From Gymnothorax reevesii (Eukaryota; Chordata; Actinopteri; Anguilliformes; Muraenidae), in contig CM056580.1 in the NCBI GenBank assembly GCA_029721435.1, positions 27,770,367 through 27,834,366 of the forward strand: a stretch of DNA of 64,000 bases. Direction: 5' to 3'. Numbering within the stretch: the first letter of the stretch is position 1; each line of letters opens with the position of its first letter. The notes beneath the pieces were generated by a model, which was not told where the DNA came from, searched no databases, and worked only from the letters and a program-made list of their open reading frames with translations. The position numbers were made by a program, and so were the translations under genes. Positions 33,041-44,267 of the stretch are shown here, piece by piece.

Positions 33041-34775
33041 GCTAACTTAGATAGCTTCTGTTAACCCAACCCACGAAGGCAATAAGAACTACCCTATCAA
33101 AGGCAGAGTTTACGCCACGCCCTCACCATTCTTGGAGGAAAAAAAACTTGCTAATGATGATGTACGTCTCTGCATGAATGTCCATCCACCTATGAACTCA
33201 GCCAGAGCTGTGAACTGAATATGGAACTTAGAGAATGCTACATGTTAAACCATTTTCATCATGCGTGACAAGACCCAAAAACTGAGGAATAGCAAGTACT
33301 CAACAATAGGACTTTGTTAGCAATAGCTGGCAAAGCCAGGGTCTAAGGAGGGCAGGCTGATACTCTACCACCTCTTTCATCCATCATTGAACATGATATG
33401 ATGTTCAATGTGGCTTCCGAGAGAGGATCCTGCATGCAAGTCTATATTCTTCAGTATGGAAAACTGCTCTTCCTCCGATGCTATATTCTACAGAAACAGA
33501 TAATAATCCGCTATTATAATACACAGTGGGTGCCATGATAATATGTTCTCCACATTTTATTTGGACGCAAACATATCACATTGCCTTTCCAGGAATCCTT
33601 TTTCAAAGGTCAAATGGTTTGTCAGTTAAAACAACAGATACTTGACGGCAGGTACCAGCATGTAACCAGTACATTGATTGTTGTCCTTTGTTTTTTTTTT
33701 TGTTTGTTTGCTCATCTTTGTGTGAAAGCTTGACAAATTAGAAGTATTTTTCCAAATGGAGACTTATTCTATTATCTTGCCATTTCCAGAGCACGCTGTG
33801 AAAATCTGATGGAGAGGCCCGGTTGCTCTCTTTTCCCAGTGGATCTGTGTAAATGGAGGCAGCTTATTCAGGAAGCACTTTGTCAGACACCCTGCCACTA
33901 GCATCTAAATTAGAGCTGTCACATATCGGAGCTAAATAAGAATATTATCAATTTCAGGCAGCTGGAGGGGGAAGGGTCATTTACCCTTGACAAGAGCTTG
34001 GCACACGTGTTGTATGGGTAGTTTTGGCATTAGCTACTCCAAGCACTGGCTCATGATGAATGTAATTTATACAGTTCAGACAGGGCTGCCATGAGTTCAT
34101 CCTGTGGAAGGGGAGCAAATTGCTGGATCCACAATGAGCCACAAAAGTGTGTTTACAATTAGAAGGAAGGTGAGAAAAGAGAGAGAGCTTCAGGAATCCG
34201 CAGTACCTAATAATTTGCTCAGTAATAATTTTAGTCACTGCAAGATATACCAGGGACGAAAACTATAATTAAGAATAAGAGATTAGAGTCACCTCTACTA
34301 GTAAGATGATCCAGCCCCAACTGAGCCAAAACCAGCAGCCTATATACACAGGACAGTTGGTGGCTACAGCTTACTGCACAACAGAACAGCGAGCCCATCA
34401 ATCAATTAGCAGGAACAACCCGCAAAACTGCTGGAGCAGGTTAAGAAGCAATTAAGCTGACATGCGGGTTGCAACAGCCCCCTCCCCACTACTAGGGGGT
34501 CACCACCTGGCAACACATTCAAAGGAAGACACTCAACGAAGAATTAAACTATTTGAAAATAAAAGTTTTTCACAGAGCAGGGCCTGAACCCCCACGGAGT
34601 AAGTCAGAGTGCAACAGTGGCAAAAAAAAAAACTCCCTAGTGGGAGTAAACATTAGACAGTATCCAAATCTTAAAAATATGACCCAAGGCCAGCAGAGGA
34701 GTGAAAGGACTGGGCAGCAGAATGCCCACTGGACAAAGAAGGGGCAGCGGATGCCCATAGAAGAACCCTCTGACG
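33041..34775. other. No recognised feature
   Basis: No coding similarity. A small palindrome (CATTGAACAT...ATGTTCAATG, about 33386-33411) and an 11-T run are the only visible structures. Confidence 0.4.
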
Positions 34776-34898
34776 CTGGGTGAGCGGATACCTTGTACCG
34801 CTAGGTATGTGGCTGGGTGGCCCCCAGGATGGGACTAGGCAGCAGGGAGAAGGCAGGAATCCTCTCTGGGTGAGCGGGGTACCTTGTAATGCTAGGTA
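34776..34898. repeat. Two-copy local repeat
   Basis: CTGGGTGAGCGGATACCTTG at about 34776 recurs about 90 bases later as CTGGGTGAGCGGGGTACCTTG, each followed by a GCTAGGTA word. Confidence 0.6.
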
Positions 34899-35947
34899 AG
34901 CAAATCCCATTTAACACTGGGCGTGCGACTCGGGTTGTGATATCAACACTTTCTGCACAAAAACAAATACAACACTGTCATTTTCTGTTTGATCAGTTAT
35001 TCTGGAAAAAAATGGAGCGTCAACATGACAAAATTCTGAAACATTTTGCATCACTGAAGCTAAGAAGAGTCTTGTTTTTCCTTACAGTTCTCATTTAATA
35101 CATTGAGAACAGTTTGAAGTATTTTGACTTTTTGCTGCAAGTCAGTACAGATGACATTTGATTTGTGCTGCATCTTGCTAAGTAGCTTTCTCTACTCAAG
35201 TGAAACAGTTCATATTCATTGTGTCTTTGTCAAACTACAGCCCTGTTTTTTGAATGATTTCCATTAGACTGTCATCTTTGTCACCCCCCAGAATACGACA
35301 TGTCTAACTCTAAACAACACTGATTGAAAACAATTCTAAATTTCCAGACTTACAAAAATGCTTTATCTTCATTTATAATTCCTTGATTAATTAATTCTTT
35401 CATTCATTCATTGAGTCATTAATTTTATTTGGCCGCTTGCCATAAGAGAGAACTTAAAAAATATTCTCTTTTTTTTTAGTTAGGAGATCAAAAATGTATT
35501 TAATCTCCAGGCTTGGGACAATTTTTTAATCATCAAATTTCTTTTTTAAAGAAGTTAAATGAATTATATAATCTAATGGATTTGCTTGATTGCTCCCCTT
35601 ATTAATAGCCGCTGCTGCCCCAGACCAGTCAAAGAACAAAAAGTTAGGATTGATCTTTTTAGCATCAAATTAATCCAGCACTTCAACAAGATTAATTTTA
35701 TGTGACTGCAATCCCTGCTGGGCAAGTTTGTCTCGAAACAGGATATCATGGATGAAAACCAATCTGTTAACCATACTATTTAGCACAAATGATAACTCAG
35801 CCTTTCTGGCTTAAGTGCTTATGCGTGAAAACATTTAAGGGAGCATATTTAACCCCTCAGACTCTTTCCCTTAAGTACATTCAGTATTTAAAAAAAGTTC
35901 TTATTAAATTGAAGGATAATGTCACACACATATTCTTTATCTGCTGG
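34899..35947. other. No recognised feature
   Basis: AT-rich, no supported gene. A 124-codon frame (35789-36163) crosses into the following transposon and has no motif. Confidence 0.4.
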
Positions 35948-35951
35948 TTAA

Positions 35952-36942
35952 AGGCCCAATATGTAAAATTTCCCAATTCAAAGATCTTTAAAATATATCG
36001 GTATGTTATATGCGTTTTGGTGTTGTGTACTTACATTTTCCGTGATGGTTATCAAACGATTATCAAAGACAGAGATATCTGTATTATCAATGTAGGGACA
36101 TGGGCTGTCACTTTTCGTCGTGTATTTGACGTCACTCCCAACACAAAGAGTGCACGAGACTGAGAAAATCACCCTCCACGCATGCATGCTTCGCCGTTGC
36201 CAAAGAGTTTCAAGCCAAGATGGTAACATAAACGTAACGTCCCCCTCAAAACATTTATCTTGTGATGCCTCATGACAAACAGAAAGCTGATGTGTATGGC
36301 ACATCTTTTGTGCGTTATGCGAAGTCAATGCTACGTTAGCTACATTACTTGCAGTTAGAACACGGCTCCCTTGAATACTTGATTCAGTTTAGTCTATCAG
36401 CGTGTCTCGACAGATAACCGCCGGCCAGCTGGTCTGTTGAGCACATTGTTGCTATGGAAGCTATAGCAGTAGCGACAGGAGCAACTGAAAGCAAACATTG
36501 CCAGCTGACAGTGGCATTTCCTCGATATTTGTTACCTTTAGCATTTTCAGTCAGCAACAGAGCATTCACATCTGTTATTATTCTCTACAAAGATGGGCAA
36601 CATGAGCTGGCCCCTCCCCCTTATCTCAGCCTCTGACCTGCAGCACATCATAAGTGTTGTGAACAGCCCACTGAGCAGTATCCCTAACATTTTTTTTTAT
36701 TTGAAAAAAATAAGATGAAGTTATATCAAATGAAAGAAATATAACCTTACTTCACCCATGTACATGGTTTCGCCGCTCCTGTTTGAGTCACATCGTCACA
36801 AGTTAGCTGTCAGTGGTGCGTGCAAATTGATGAAGACAACAACTCCCATGATTCCACGCGATCCCATTGAGTCATCAGACTCGGCCTCTTGTTATTGTTT
36901 GGTTAAGTGCCCTCTAGCGGCAGAGAATTACATATTGGGCCT
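35952..36942. mobile_element. TTAA-type DNA transposon, 991 bp, non-autonomous
   Basis: Flanked by TTAA at 35948-35951 and 36943-36946. Ends read AGGCCCAATATGTAAAATTT and, inward from the right, AGGCCCAATATGTAATTCTC. TTAA duplications are used by piggyBac and Kolobok elements. No transposase domain is visible, so it depended on a partner elsewhere. Confidence 0.85.
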
Positions 36943-36946
36943 TTAA

Positions 36947-38133
36947 AGCGCTTCACTGAAGCTATATCGCACTTATATTGAAACCCAGGATGCCCTGTCT
37001 TTATGGCCACAGCATTACTTCAAGTTGAAAATATCTAGATCTTATACATAATCTTATACACATTTCCCAGTACTTCAACAGGACATATTTGGGATTGTTG
37101 GAAACCTAGGGATCTCCCCAGAATTAAAAATTGGAGTAAAGTTCAACATGTTTTAATACAGTACCTGCATTTGATGGAGCCATATATGGGTCTGTAGGTT
37201 TTATGGGGTGAATTTATCCAGAGATGTAACATCAAGAGACTGGAAGGCGCAACAAGCAAACATACTGTAATATCAGTATTCAAAACAGTCACTGACGCCA
37301 GGTGAGTGGGTTAGAAAATTTTATAATGCACAACATTTTTTTGCACTTTTCCCTTAATCGTGTCAAAGGAGCTCTGTTTGTGTGGTCCTAGTCTTACACA
37401 CGCCAATGTGTTCTAAAACATTTAATGTGTGTTCTGGCACAGTTACCCTTCTGCATACATGCCAGCCTGCCTCAGCAGATACTATGACAGGCCTATAAAT
37501 ATGTGGACCACACGCTTATGTATTTGACTCGGTACTTTCTACAGGATGAATGCCTTTCTCCTCCAATCCCAACTCACTCAATTAGGAACTTCTCAGATGC
37601 CATCCCATTCTCTCACTAATTGTAATTTTTTAAACCCTCCAAGGGGTCTTTGCCATAATGGACTTCATTATTAATGCTTCGAGTAAGCCACCCACCACCA
37701 TATTCTATGAAAAAGAAATGGACGATGTAGCAATCATGCCAGCATTGCTCATAAGGGGTTCGAATGGGTGGGAGGGGCTTTTGTGGCTTCTCACATGCAG
37801 TGAAGGTGGGTGCAGCAAGGATGTGCTGGTTGGGGGCTAAATAACAAGAGAGTGAAAAGGGTAATTTTTGAGATGACAACAGCTATGATGAAACTAATAT
37901 GAAATACTACAATGAGGTGCTCACAATTTATTGCTTTTCAGCAACATCAAACACCACATGGCAGTGCTGCTTTGGTGTATGCAACATGGTAATTGACCTA
38001 TGGCTAAGCCCTGCCCTGAAATATGATGAGCCAATCACACTGCGTATTCCCTCCCCATTTATTCGGACATTTTGAGTCTGAACTTCCATTAAAATGCATA
38101 ATGGAAACTGAATCTGTTTTGATTCTGCCTTGC
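36947..38133. other. No gene recognised
   Basis: Minor frames of 60-90 codons only. The segment near 38000-38022 (ACCTATGGCTAAGCCCTGCC) is echoed in inverse near 51748-51768 (GGGGCTTAGCCATGGGTC), so a small dispersed repeat is present at both places. Confidence 0.4.
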
Positions 38134-38416
38134 TGTCATGTTTATGTTCAGGTTCTGTGTTCATGATTTTGTCTTTTATTTATTCTTTTTGGTTAATTTA
38201 ATACTCAGGTTTTTAGTTCATTCCATTTCTCAGTTCCATTGCACTTGTCTCCCCTGTCTTGTGATCTAGCTGGTTCACTCCGTCTTCCCTGTCTGCGTGC
38301 CCACTGACTTCGGGTGATTTAAATGAATTCCGGTGTTGAAAATTTTCCTTTGATTCTCGTTTACTTACTTCAGGCCTACCAAAGAAAACATAGCCTCAGC
38401 ACACAAAAACTTTGAA

Positions 38417-38992
38417 ATGCCTACATTAATCGCGGAAATAGCAACAGAAAAATTGTCTCGTAATTTTAGATCTATTGAGTTGCCCCCTGAGGAGCTTGAC
38501 AATGTCCACCCAGATGGTTTCCGAATCAAAGAGGTATCTAGTGATACAGTAAAAAAATGCATTGCAAAAATGAGTAACTCAATGTCAAAGGATATCCACA
38601 ATCTATTTGCAGATTTAATTAAGAAAAACCAGAACTGTTTGCTAGAGCCTATTACTTATTTAGTTAATTTATCAATAAAAACAAATCTATTTCCAGAGAG
38701 CTGGAAAACGGCGATAATCGCCCCTATACATAAGTCAGGAGACAAGGACACGGCAAGTAACTATAGGCCCATTGCTCTCCTTCCAGTTGTCTCTAAATTA
38801 CTGGAGAAGATTGTTGCTGCACAACTAACAGAATATTTGGAGTCTAAACAATTACTGCACCGACAGCAGTTTGGATTTAGACCCAAATATTCCACAGAGA
38901 CGGCTAACTGCTATTTACTTGACAGGGTCAAGGGTCTTTTGGTAAAGGGACGTCGTGGGTACAGTATTCCTGGACTTAAAAAAGGCCTTTGA
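38417..38992 (+). pseudogene. LINE reverse transcriptase, N-terminal segment
   Basis: A frame of 191 codons. The first ~12 codons (MPTLIAEIATEK) are read from the foldback arm, so the ATG is an accident of the insertion site. LINE sequence follows: the pre-RT region, then FPESWKTAIIAPIHKSGDKD and NYRPIALLPVVSKLLEKI (RT blocks 0-2a) and QQFGFRPKYSTETAN. Near 38945-38955 a frameshift breaks the frame just before the first catalytic block, which continues in the next entry. Confidence 0.85.
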
Positions 38993-40380
38993 TACTGTCA
39001 ACCACAGAGTGTTACTGTCTAAGCTAAAACACTTCCAAATGTCTGGAGAGGCCCTACAGTGGTTTGATTCATACTTGAGAGGGAGACAACAGTGTGTCAG
39101 GGTCAATGGGGAGAAGTCACAGCTGCTTCCGAATAACATGGGAGTGCCCCAAGGATCTGTTCTCGGACCACTGTTGTTTACAATGTACATTAACGACCTT
39201 CCAAAAACCTGTCCAGATGTTAACTGCCAGATGTACGCAGATGACACTGTCATCTACGTGTCTGCTAAAACAGCGAGCATGGCAGCTGCGCATCTGACAC
39301 AGGAATTATTGAACATCTCAAATTGGCTAGAGTTGTCACATTTAACCTTGAATGTCAAGAAAACAGTCTCGATGTGCATCTCAATACGTAGCAGGCCTGC
39401 TACGGATTCCTTTGAAGTACGAATCAAAAATGAAATTATTGATGAAGTGAGTGAAGTAAAATACCTGGGAATTATTTTGGATAAAAATTTGAAATTTGAT
39501 AGACAGGTAAAGCACATCTCCAAAAAGGTTAAACCGAACTTAAACTGTTTTCGTCACATCAGAAGGGACTTATCATGCAAAACTGCACTTCTGTATATGC
39601 ATGCTATGATTTTTTCACACTTGTCTTACAGCGTTACATCATGGTCACAATCTTCTCAAAGTGTTTTAAAACCAATAAGATCAATTTATAAACAGGCTAT
39701 AAAAATCATGGATCAGAAACCGATGAGATGGCACCATTGTGGTATTTTAAGAAAACACAATCTTTTTACTTTTGAAAACTTTGTGATTTATCGTAATATC
39801 AATCTGGTTTTTAAATGTTTAAATAATCATGTTTCAACTCTGTTTTCTGGTCGGGTTGGTCGACGTCAGAGCTCTGGTAGAGCAACACGTGCTTCAACAA
39901 ATGGTGACTGTAATGTTCCAATGTGCAAGAACTCATTTGGTCAGTCAGCTTTCTCAGTTAAGGGGGCAAACCTCTGGAACTCTTTACCCGCGGAGCTAAA
40001 ATTAGAGACAGAGGGTAATGGGTTTAACAGAGGACTCAAAAGATGGTTGAAATCATATCAACAATGCTCACATGTATAGTTTTTGACTGGTAACTTGAAT
40101 GATTATGTCTGCTTTTGTTTTTTTTGCTCGTGTTTTTTTTTTTCCCCCTTTCATTTGTTAATGTCTTGGGTAATGGGTTGATGATGCCAAATTTACAAGT
40201 TTGTATGTATATATATTCCTTTTGCACTTAGGTTTTAGACTATACTTTTAGAAAAGTCTCCTGTGGACAGGTGTTGAAAACTAGCACTTGTGCTATATAC
40301 ACTGTAAGCAACGCATCTGGTTCGTCCAATGTGATTTGTGATGTCCATGTCAAATAAATAAAACATAAACATAAACATAA
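38454..40380 (+). mobile_element. 5'-truncated LINE (CR1/L2/Rex1-like) inside the foldback arm
   Basis: Both edges are defined by comparison with the uninterrupted right arm. The left arm stops after AGCAACAGAAAAAT (38453) and resumes at about 40381 (CCCCTCTACCGAAACTGC). The 3' end is a simple A-rich tail AAATAAATAAAACATAAACA ending near 40380. 5' truncation falls inside the RT region. A short tandem AACAT-type tail rather than a long poly-A suits CR1/L2-type elements. Confidence 0.85.
38955..40079 (+). pseudogene. LINE reverse transcriptase, catalytic and C-terminal segment
   Basis: Open for 374 codons after the frameshift. FLDLKKAFDTVNH (residues 5-17) holds the first catalytic aspartate, GVPQGSVLGPLLFTMYINDL (residues 63-82) is the nucleotide-binding block, and MYADDTVIY (residues 93-101) is the YADD box. 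LTLNVKKT, VKYLGIILD and the C-terminal tail ANLWNSLPAELK follow, ending at 40079 with a normal stop. The combination NSLP and LKRWL near the end is usual for CR1/L2/Rex-type elements. Apart from the single frameshift and the 5' truncation it is well kept, so the copy is fairly young. Confidence 0.9.
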
Positions 40381-41239
40381 AAACCCCTCTACCGAAACTG
40401 CAAAAACCGCAACATAAACTGTTGACTCGTAGCATAATACTATGAAACTGCAACATCTTCTTTCACATCCGTCTTTGCCATTTACTGCGCTTGCGCGTAC
40501 CGGCCCAGGCTGCTTTCAGAGATAGCGGAATCAGGCGTGTCTCCTTCGGTTGGTAAGTAAAACTTCCAAATATGACGTTATTGTTAATGCAGATGTTTAA
40601 CAATGAGTTGTAAGACGTAGCTGTTACATCAACATTCTCGTAAATTCGCTTATTTTAGCATGTCACCCTGCCGAAAATGAACGATGCACTGTCGATTTCG
40701 CTAAAGTCTTAGAGTTGCCAACTTGACGACTTTCTCGCTTAATCTGGTGACTTTCCAAATCGGGATTGTTTGTTCACTCAAGACGTATGTGTACGTCTTG
40801 AGAAAGTCGTCAAGTTGGCAACTCTAAGACTATAGCAAAATCGACAGTGCATCGTTCATTTTCGGCAGGGTGACATGCTAAAATAAGCAAATTTACGAGA
40901 ATGTTGATGTAACAGCTACGTCTTACAACTCATTGTTAAACATCTGCATTAACAATAACGTCATATTTGGAAGTTTTACTTACCAATCGAAGGAGACACG
41001 CCTGATTCCGCTATCTCTGAGAGCAGCCTGGGCCGGTACGCGCAAGCGCAGTAAATGGCAAAGACGGATGTGATAGAAGATGTTGCAGTTTCATAGTCTT
41101 ATGCTACGAGTCAACAGTTTATGTTGCGGTTTTTGCAGTTTCGGTAGCGGGGTATTATTTTTCAGTTGCTATTTCCGCGATTAATGTAGGCATTTCAAAG
41201 TTTTTGTGTGCTGAGGCTACGTTTTCTTTGGTAGGCCTG

Positions 41240-41675
41240 TTACTTCGTCTTTCTGTTCTGATTACCAACAAGACTAACATTTGTATTTTGTATCATAGTC
41301 TACGAACACAACTAATCCATGTATATAGATTTACTAACTTACTAACGAGCACTCTAGTGAAATCTGTAAAGTTGCACCACTACTAATTTAGACTAATTTC
41401 CTCTCAGCAATCACCCTGTTCTAATCTCCGCCTCTTGCAAAGCTCTCCCTGTCTTCTCTTGAGTTTCAGCGAGATCTCTCGCACATGCTCAATTACTCTC
41501 CTGCGCTCATTATCTGTGCACGGAGAACTCCTGGACCAGAGCTGTTTAAATGTCATAGGCTGTTTGTGCGATTCCCTTTCGTATTTTGTCTTTCGCCAAT
41601 TTTCGTGGTTAGGGCTTCCCTCGTGTGATTCTCCCATTGTAATTAGTTTTATTCACTACACCTGATTCCTGATAG
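41240..41675. other. Probable LTR or insertion debris
   Basis: Follows the foldback element. CT-rich sequence ending CACCTGATTCCTGATAG resembles the style of the split LTR. No coding region. Confidence 0.3.
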
Positions 41676-44065
41676 CATGTGACCTTCCCTGTGAGTATTG
41701 TTATGGCCCCAATTTGTTATTACATTTATAACACAACAGCAACAGCAAGGGATGACAAACACAGTTTTAACAACTAAAACACATTTAATATTTAACAAAG
41801 ACAAAGACTAATAACAACCTACAACTAAAGACCAAGATTGATAAATAAGAAAAAACAGAAATAATTACAGTCCCTTTTTGTGGGGTGGCTTGGTGATGTC
41901 CTGAATAATGAAAATGCTCAAACACAGGCAAAGAAATCCACAAAAGAAATGTTACAGGTCTTGAACAGAATGGCAGGTCTGGTCATCTTCTTGCAATTTC
42001 TCCTACTACTTTACTGTCTCAATTCTTTTCCTTATATACTCTTTTGCAGACCCCACCCACATTTAGACCTCTTTTTTTTAATTTTCTGAGACTTGCCCCA
42101 GACATGTCCAGGACATGTCTAAACATGACTCCAGTCTGAGCTTTACAAAAAAAAGGTAAATACTGCCATCTAGTGGCCTATATTCACATTACAGTATTTA
42201 AGCAGTCATTTCACTCACAGCGTTTGTCAGGACGTTGATCAATTTTTCTTTATGCAGAGCGCCTTGTATGCCATTGAGTATTGTTTCTCCTCTACTGGTC
42301 TGTCCAACTTCGATTCTTGCCATTGCCCTTTTTGTGTTGTTTTTGTCTTTCTGGATTTAGACCCATTTTTGTATGACCACGATTTCTGTGTTTGGATGCC
42401 CTGTGTATGACCCTTGGCTTTGTTCATCGACTACGACTTTTTGCCTATCGTTTTTGTACCTCAGCTCATCTGTCTTACTGATTCTGACCCCTGCCTGTCT
42501 AGTCGGCTCTGTTTTTGGATTTCGTATTGTGGCTTTGACTCGGACTTCATTAAAGGCATACATTTTTTGGATTTCTGTCTCTCGCGAGTGGTTCCTGAAC
42601 AGTACCTCACAGTACGTTCTGACCACCATGGAACCAGTGAGTCACAAAGTGGCAAGATACGGTGGCGAACCAGGCCGTCATGCTGGAGTTTCAACTGCAA
42701 CAACTGCTAACTGTCATGCAACACCCGCAGTCCATGACGCACCAGATGACGGACCTGGCTTCTGCTGTGAGAGCTAGTCAGCCCACACTCGCCCCCTGAT
42801 CTTCAGCTGTCCCTGCTCCTGCACCTGCCGTACCTGCTCCTGTCCATGAGCCACGCCTTCCGCCCCCGGAGAAGTGCGATGGTGAGCCCGGCACGTGTCG
42901 TGCTTTTCTCACTCAATTTAAGCTGATCTCCAATCGGAAGAGTTAATCGGAAGAGCCAAGCAGTGGGCTACCTCAGCCTCGGAAGCGGGATTTCACTGTG
43001 TCCAGTCTGCCTCTCTCTTGGAAACAGAGATGAAGCATGTGTTCGATAGCTCCAGTCAGGGGCATGAGGCTGGAAGAGAGATTCTCCGCAGCCGCTCAGT
43101 CTCTGACTATGCCATTGATTTCCAGACCCTCGCTACCAACAGTAAATGGCAGGAGAGAGCTCTCTATGAAGTTTTTCTCAATGGACTCTCCGAGTGAGTC
43201 AAGGATGAGCTTCTCCTGCGAGACCTGCCCGAAGACCTGGACCGGGCCATCGAACTGGTTATTCGGGTTGACTCCCGTTTGGAGGAACGCAGATGGGTCT
43301 CTCACTCTACCAGATCTTCCACATCAACCGTGAAGACTCACTCTCCGTCTCATCCTGGCTACAGCCCTAAAACTCCCCTTGAATCAGAACCCATGCAGTT
43401 CGACCGAACTAAGTTGTCCAAAGAGGAGAGGGACCGCAGGTGGAGAGAGCAGGTGTGTTTTTACTGTGGGAAAGCTGGTCACTTCATCTCACGATGCCCC
43501 AGTAAGAGACCATGCCCACTGAGGAGAGGCACGTTAGTGGGTTCTATTCCTGTGGATTACTCCTGGAACAGGGATGTGATTTGGGTGAAGTGAAATTATC
43601 TGAAAATGTTGCCGGGGGTCTGGGGGCCACTGGCCCCCGGGCATCACCCTGGTGGGGGGAGAAGGGGGGTGAAGCCCCGATTTAGCTTTGGAGCAAGATG
43701 CCCAGTTGCGTTAGCACTGATAAACCGTGCGTATGCAGGCCACAGTAACCAATCAATTCAGCATTCTCCGAAGTGTAGGGTGATAATGTTTCATATCAAA
43801 ATGTGCGACAGTGAGGTTGGAAAGTGAAGGTCCATCAGATTTGCTCGTAAGGTTATGTAATGGAATTTTATGGTTTGACTGGCCATACTACCGTAAACGG
43901 GAGCGGGCGACGGTGCATCAAAGAGCTTAGACGAGCTCCTGCTCACACTCGGGGGACACACACTGAGCCAACCGCGCAACTTCCCAGCGGTGTACATGTA
44001 AAGGGATGCAGCAGTGTTCAGCCGTCGACCCCTCACACCACTGAAACCCAGGCTACAAGACTACT
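41676..44065 (+). repeat. Tandem duplicated unit 1 (2.39 kb)
   Basis: Matches 44268-46657 base for base with about ten differences seen by eye (offset 2592). It contains an inserted AT-rich segment starting TTATGGCCCCAATTTG, the right part of the gypsy LTR, the gag pseudogene, and the left part of an insertion after gag. Left edge CATGTGACCTTCCCTGTG, right edge CTACAAGACTACT. Confidence 0.95.
42628..43590 (+). pseudogene. Ty3/gypsy gag pseudogene, copy 1
   Basis: ATG at 42628, just downstream of the LTR end and the GTACGTTCTGACCACC leader. Pieces of a gag protein lie in shifting frames: a Q-rich N-terminus, then PPPEKCDGEPGTCRAFLTQF near 42857-42920 (capsid start). SVSDYAIDFQTLATNSKWQE near 43100 and LLRDLPEDLDRAIELVIRVD near 43210 are the capsid C-terminal part. 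The zinc knuckle CFYCGKAGHFISRC (43456-43497, CCHC) lies near the end. At least three stops and shifts interrupt it. The final codons run into foreign sequence ending VIWVK, so the natural gag end is lost. Confidence 0.85.
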
Positions 44066-44254
44066 AAGAAATGTCACAGGTCTTGAACAGAATGGCAGGT
44101 CTGGTCATCTTCTTGCAATTTCTCCTACTACTTTACTGTCTCAATTCTTTTCCTTATATACTCTTTTGCAGACCCCACCCACATTTAGACCTCTTTTTTT
44201 TAATTTTCTGAGACTTGCCCCAGACATGTCCAGGACATGTCTAAACATGACTCC
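44066..44254 (+). repeat. 189-bp partial third copy between the duplicated units
   Basis: Equivalent to 41944-42132 of unit 1 and 44536-44724 of unit 2. It carries ATGTCACAGG as in unit 2, not ATGTTACAGG as in unit 1, so it is closer to unit 2. A 13-base filler (44255-44267) separates it from unit 2. Confidence 0.9.
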
Positions 44255-44267
44255 CGAATGGTGATGT

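Larger units (their letters stand above)
38371..41239. mobile_element. Foldback DNA element with ~440-bp arms, split by a LINE
   Basis: The right arm 40801-41239 is the inverse of 38371-38453 plus about 40381-40734. The left arm is therefore one continuous ~440-bp repeat cut in two by the LINE. The arms start CAGGCCTACCAAAGAAAAC and end ...GGTAGGCCTG. The loop (40735-40800) has its own small hairpin CTCAAGACGTA...TACGTCTTGAG. Flanks share TTACTT on both sides (38365-38370, 41240-41245), a possible target duplication. Arm mismatches are few, for example ACATAGCC versus ACGTAGCC. Confidence 0.85.
38134..42611 (+). repeat. Ty3/gypsy 5' LTR, interrupted by nested elements
   Basis: The start TGTCATGTTTATGTTCAGG at 38134 and the T-rich, CTCAGTTCC/CCTGTC-rich sequence up to 38370 look like the left part of a fish gypsy LTR. 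The end is taken at ...GTACCTCACA (42611), directly before GTACGTTCTGACCACC and the gag ATG at 42628. TG...CA termini fit. In between lie the foldback element 38371-41239, further insertions and the left part of duplicated unit 1. No 3' LTR was found. The left boundary is a judgement from style, not from a second LTR copy. Confidence 0.45.

Noticed and set aside
40036..40456. Minus-strand frames near the LINE 3' end
   Set aside because: Translation of the LINE 3' UTR and its A-rich tail; no motif.
43590..44065. Frames downstream of gag with GPLAPGHHPGGG-type sequence
   Set aside because: G/C-rich non-coding insertion; both strands are open and no domain is visible. Its identity in both units only reflects the tandem duplication.
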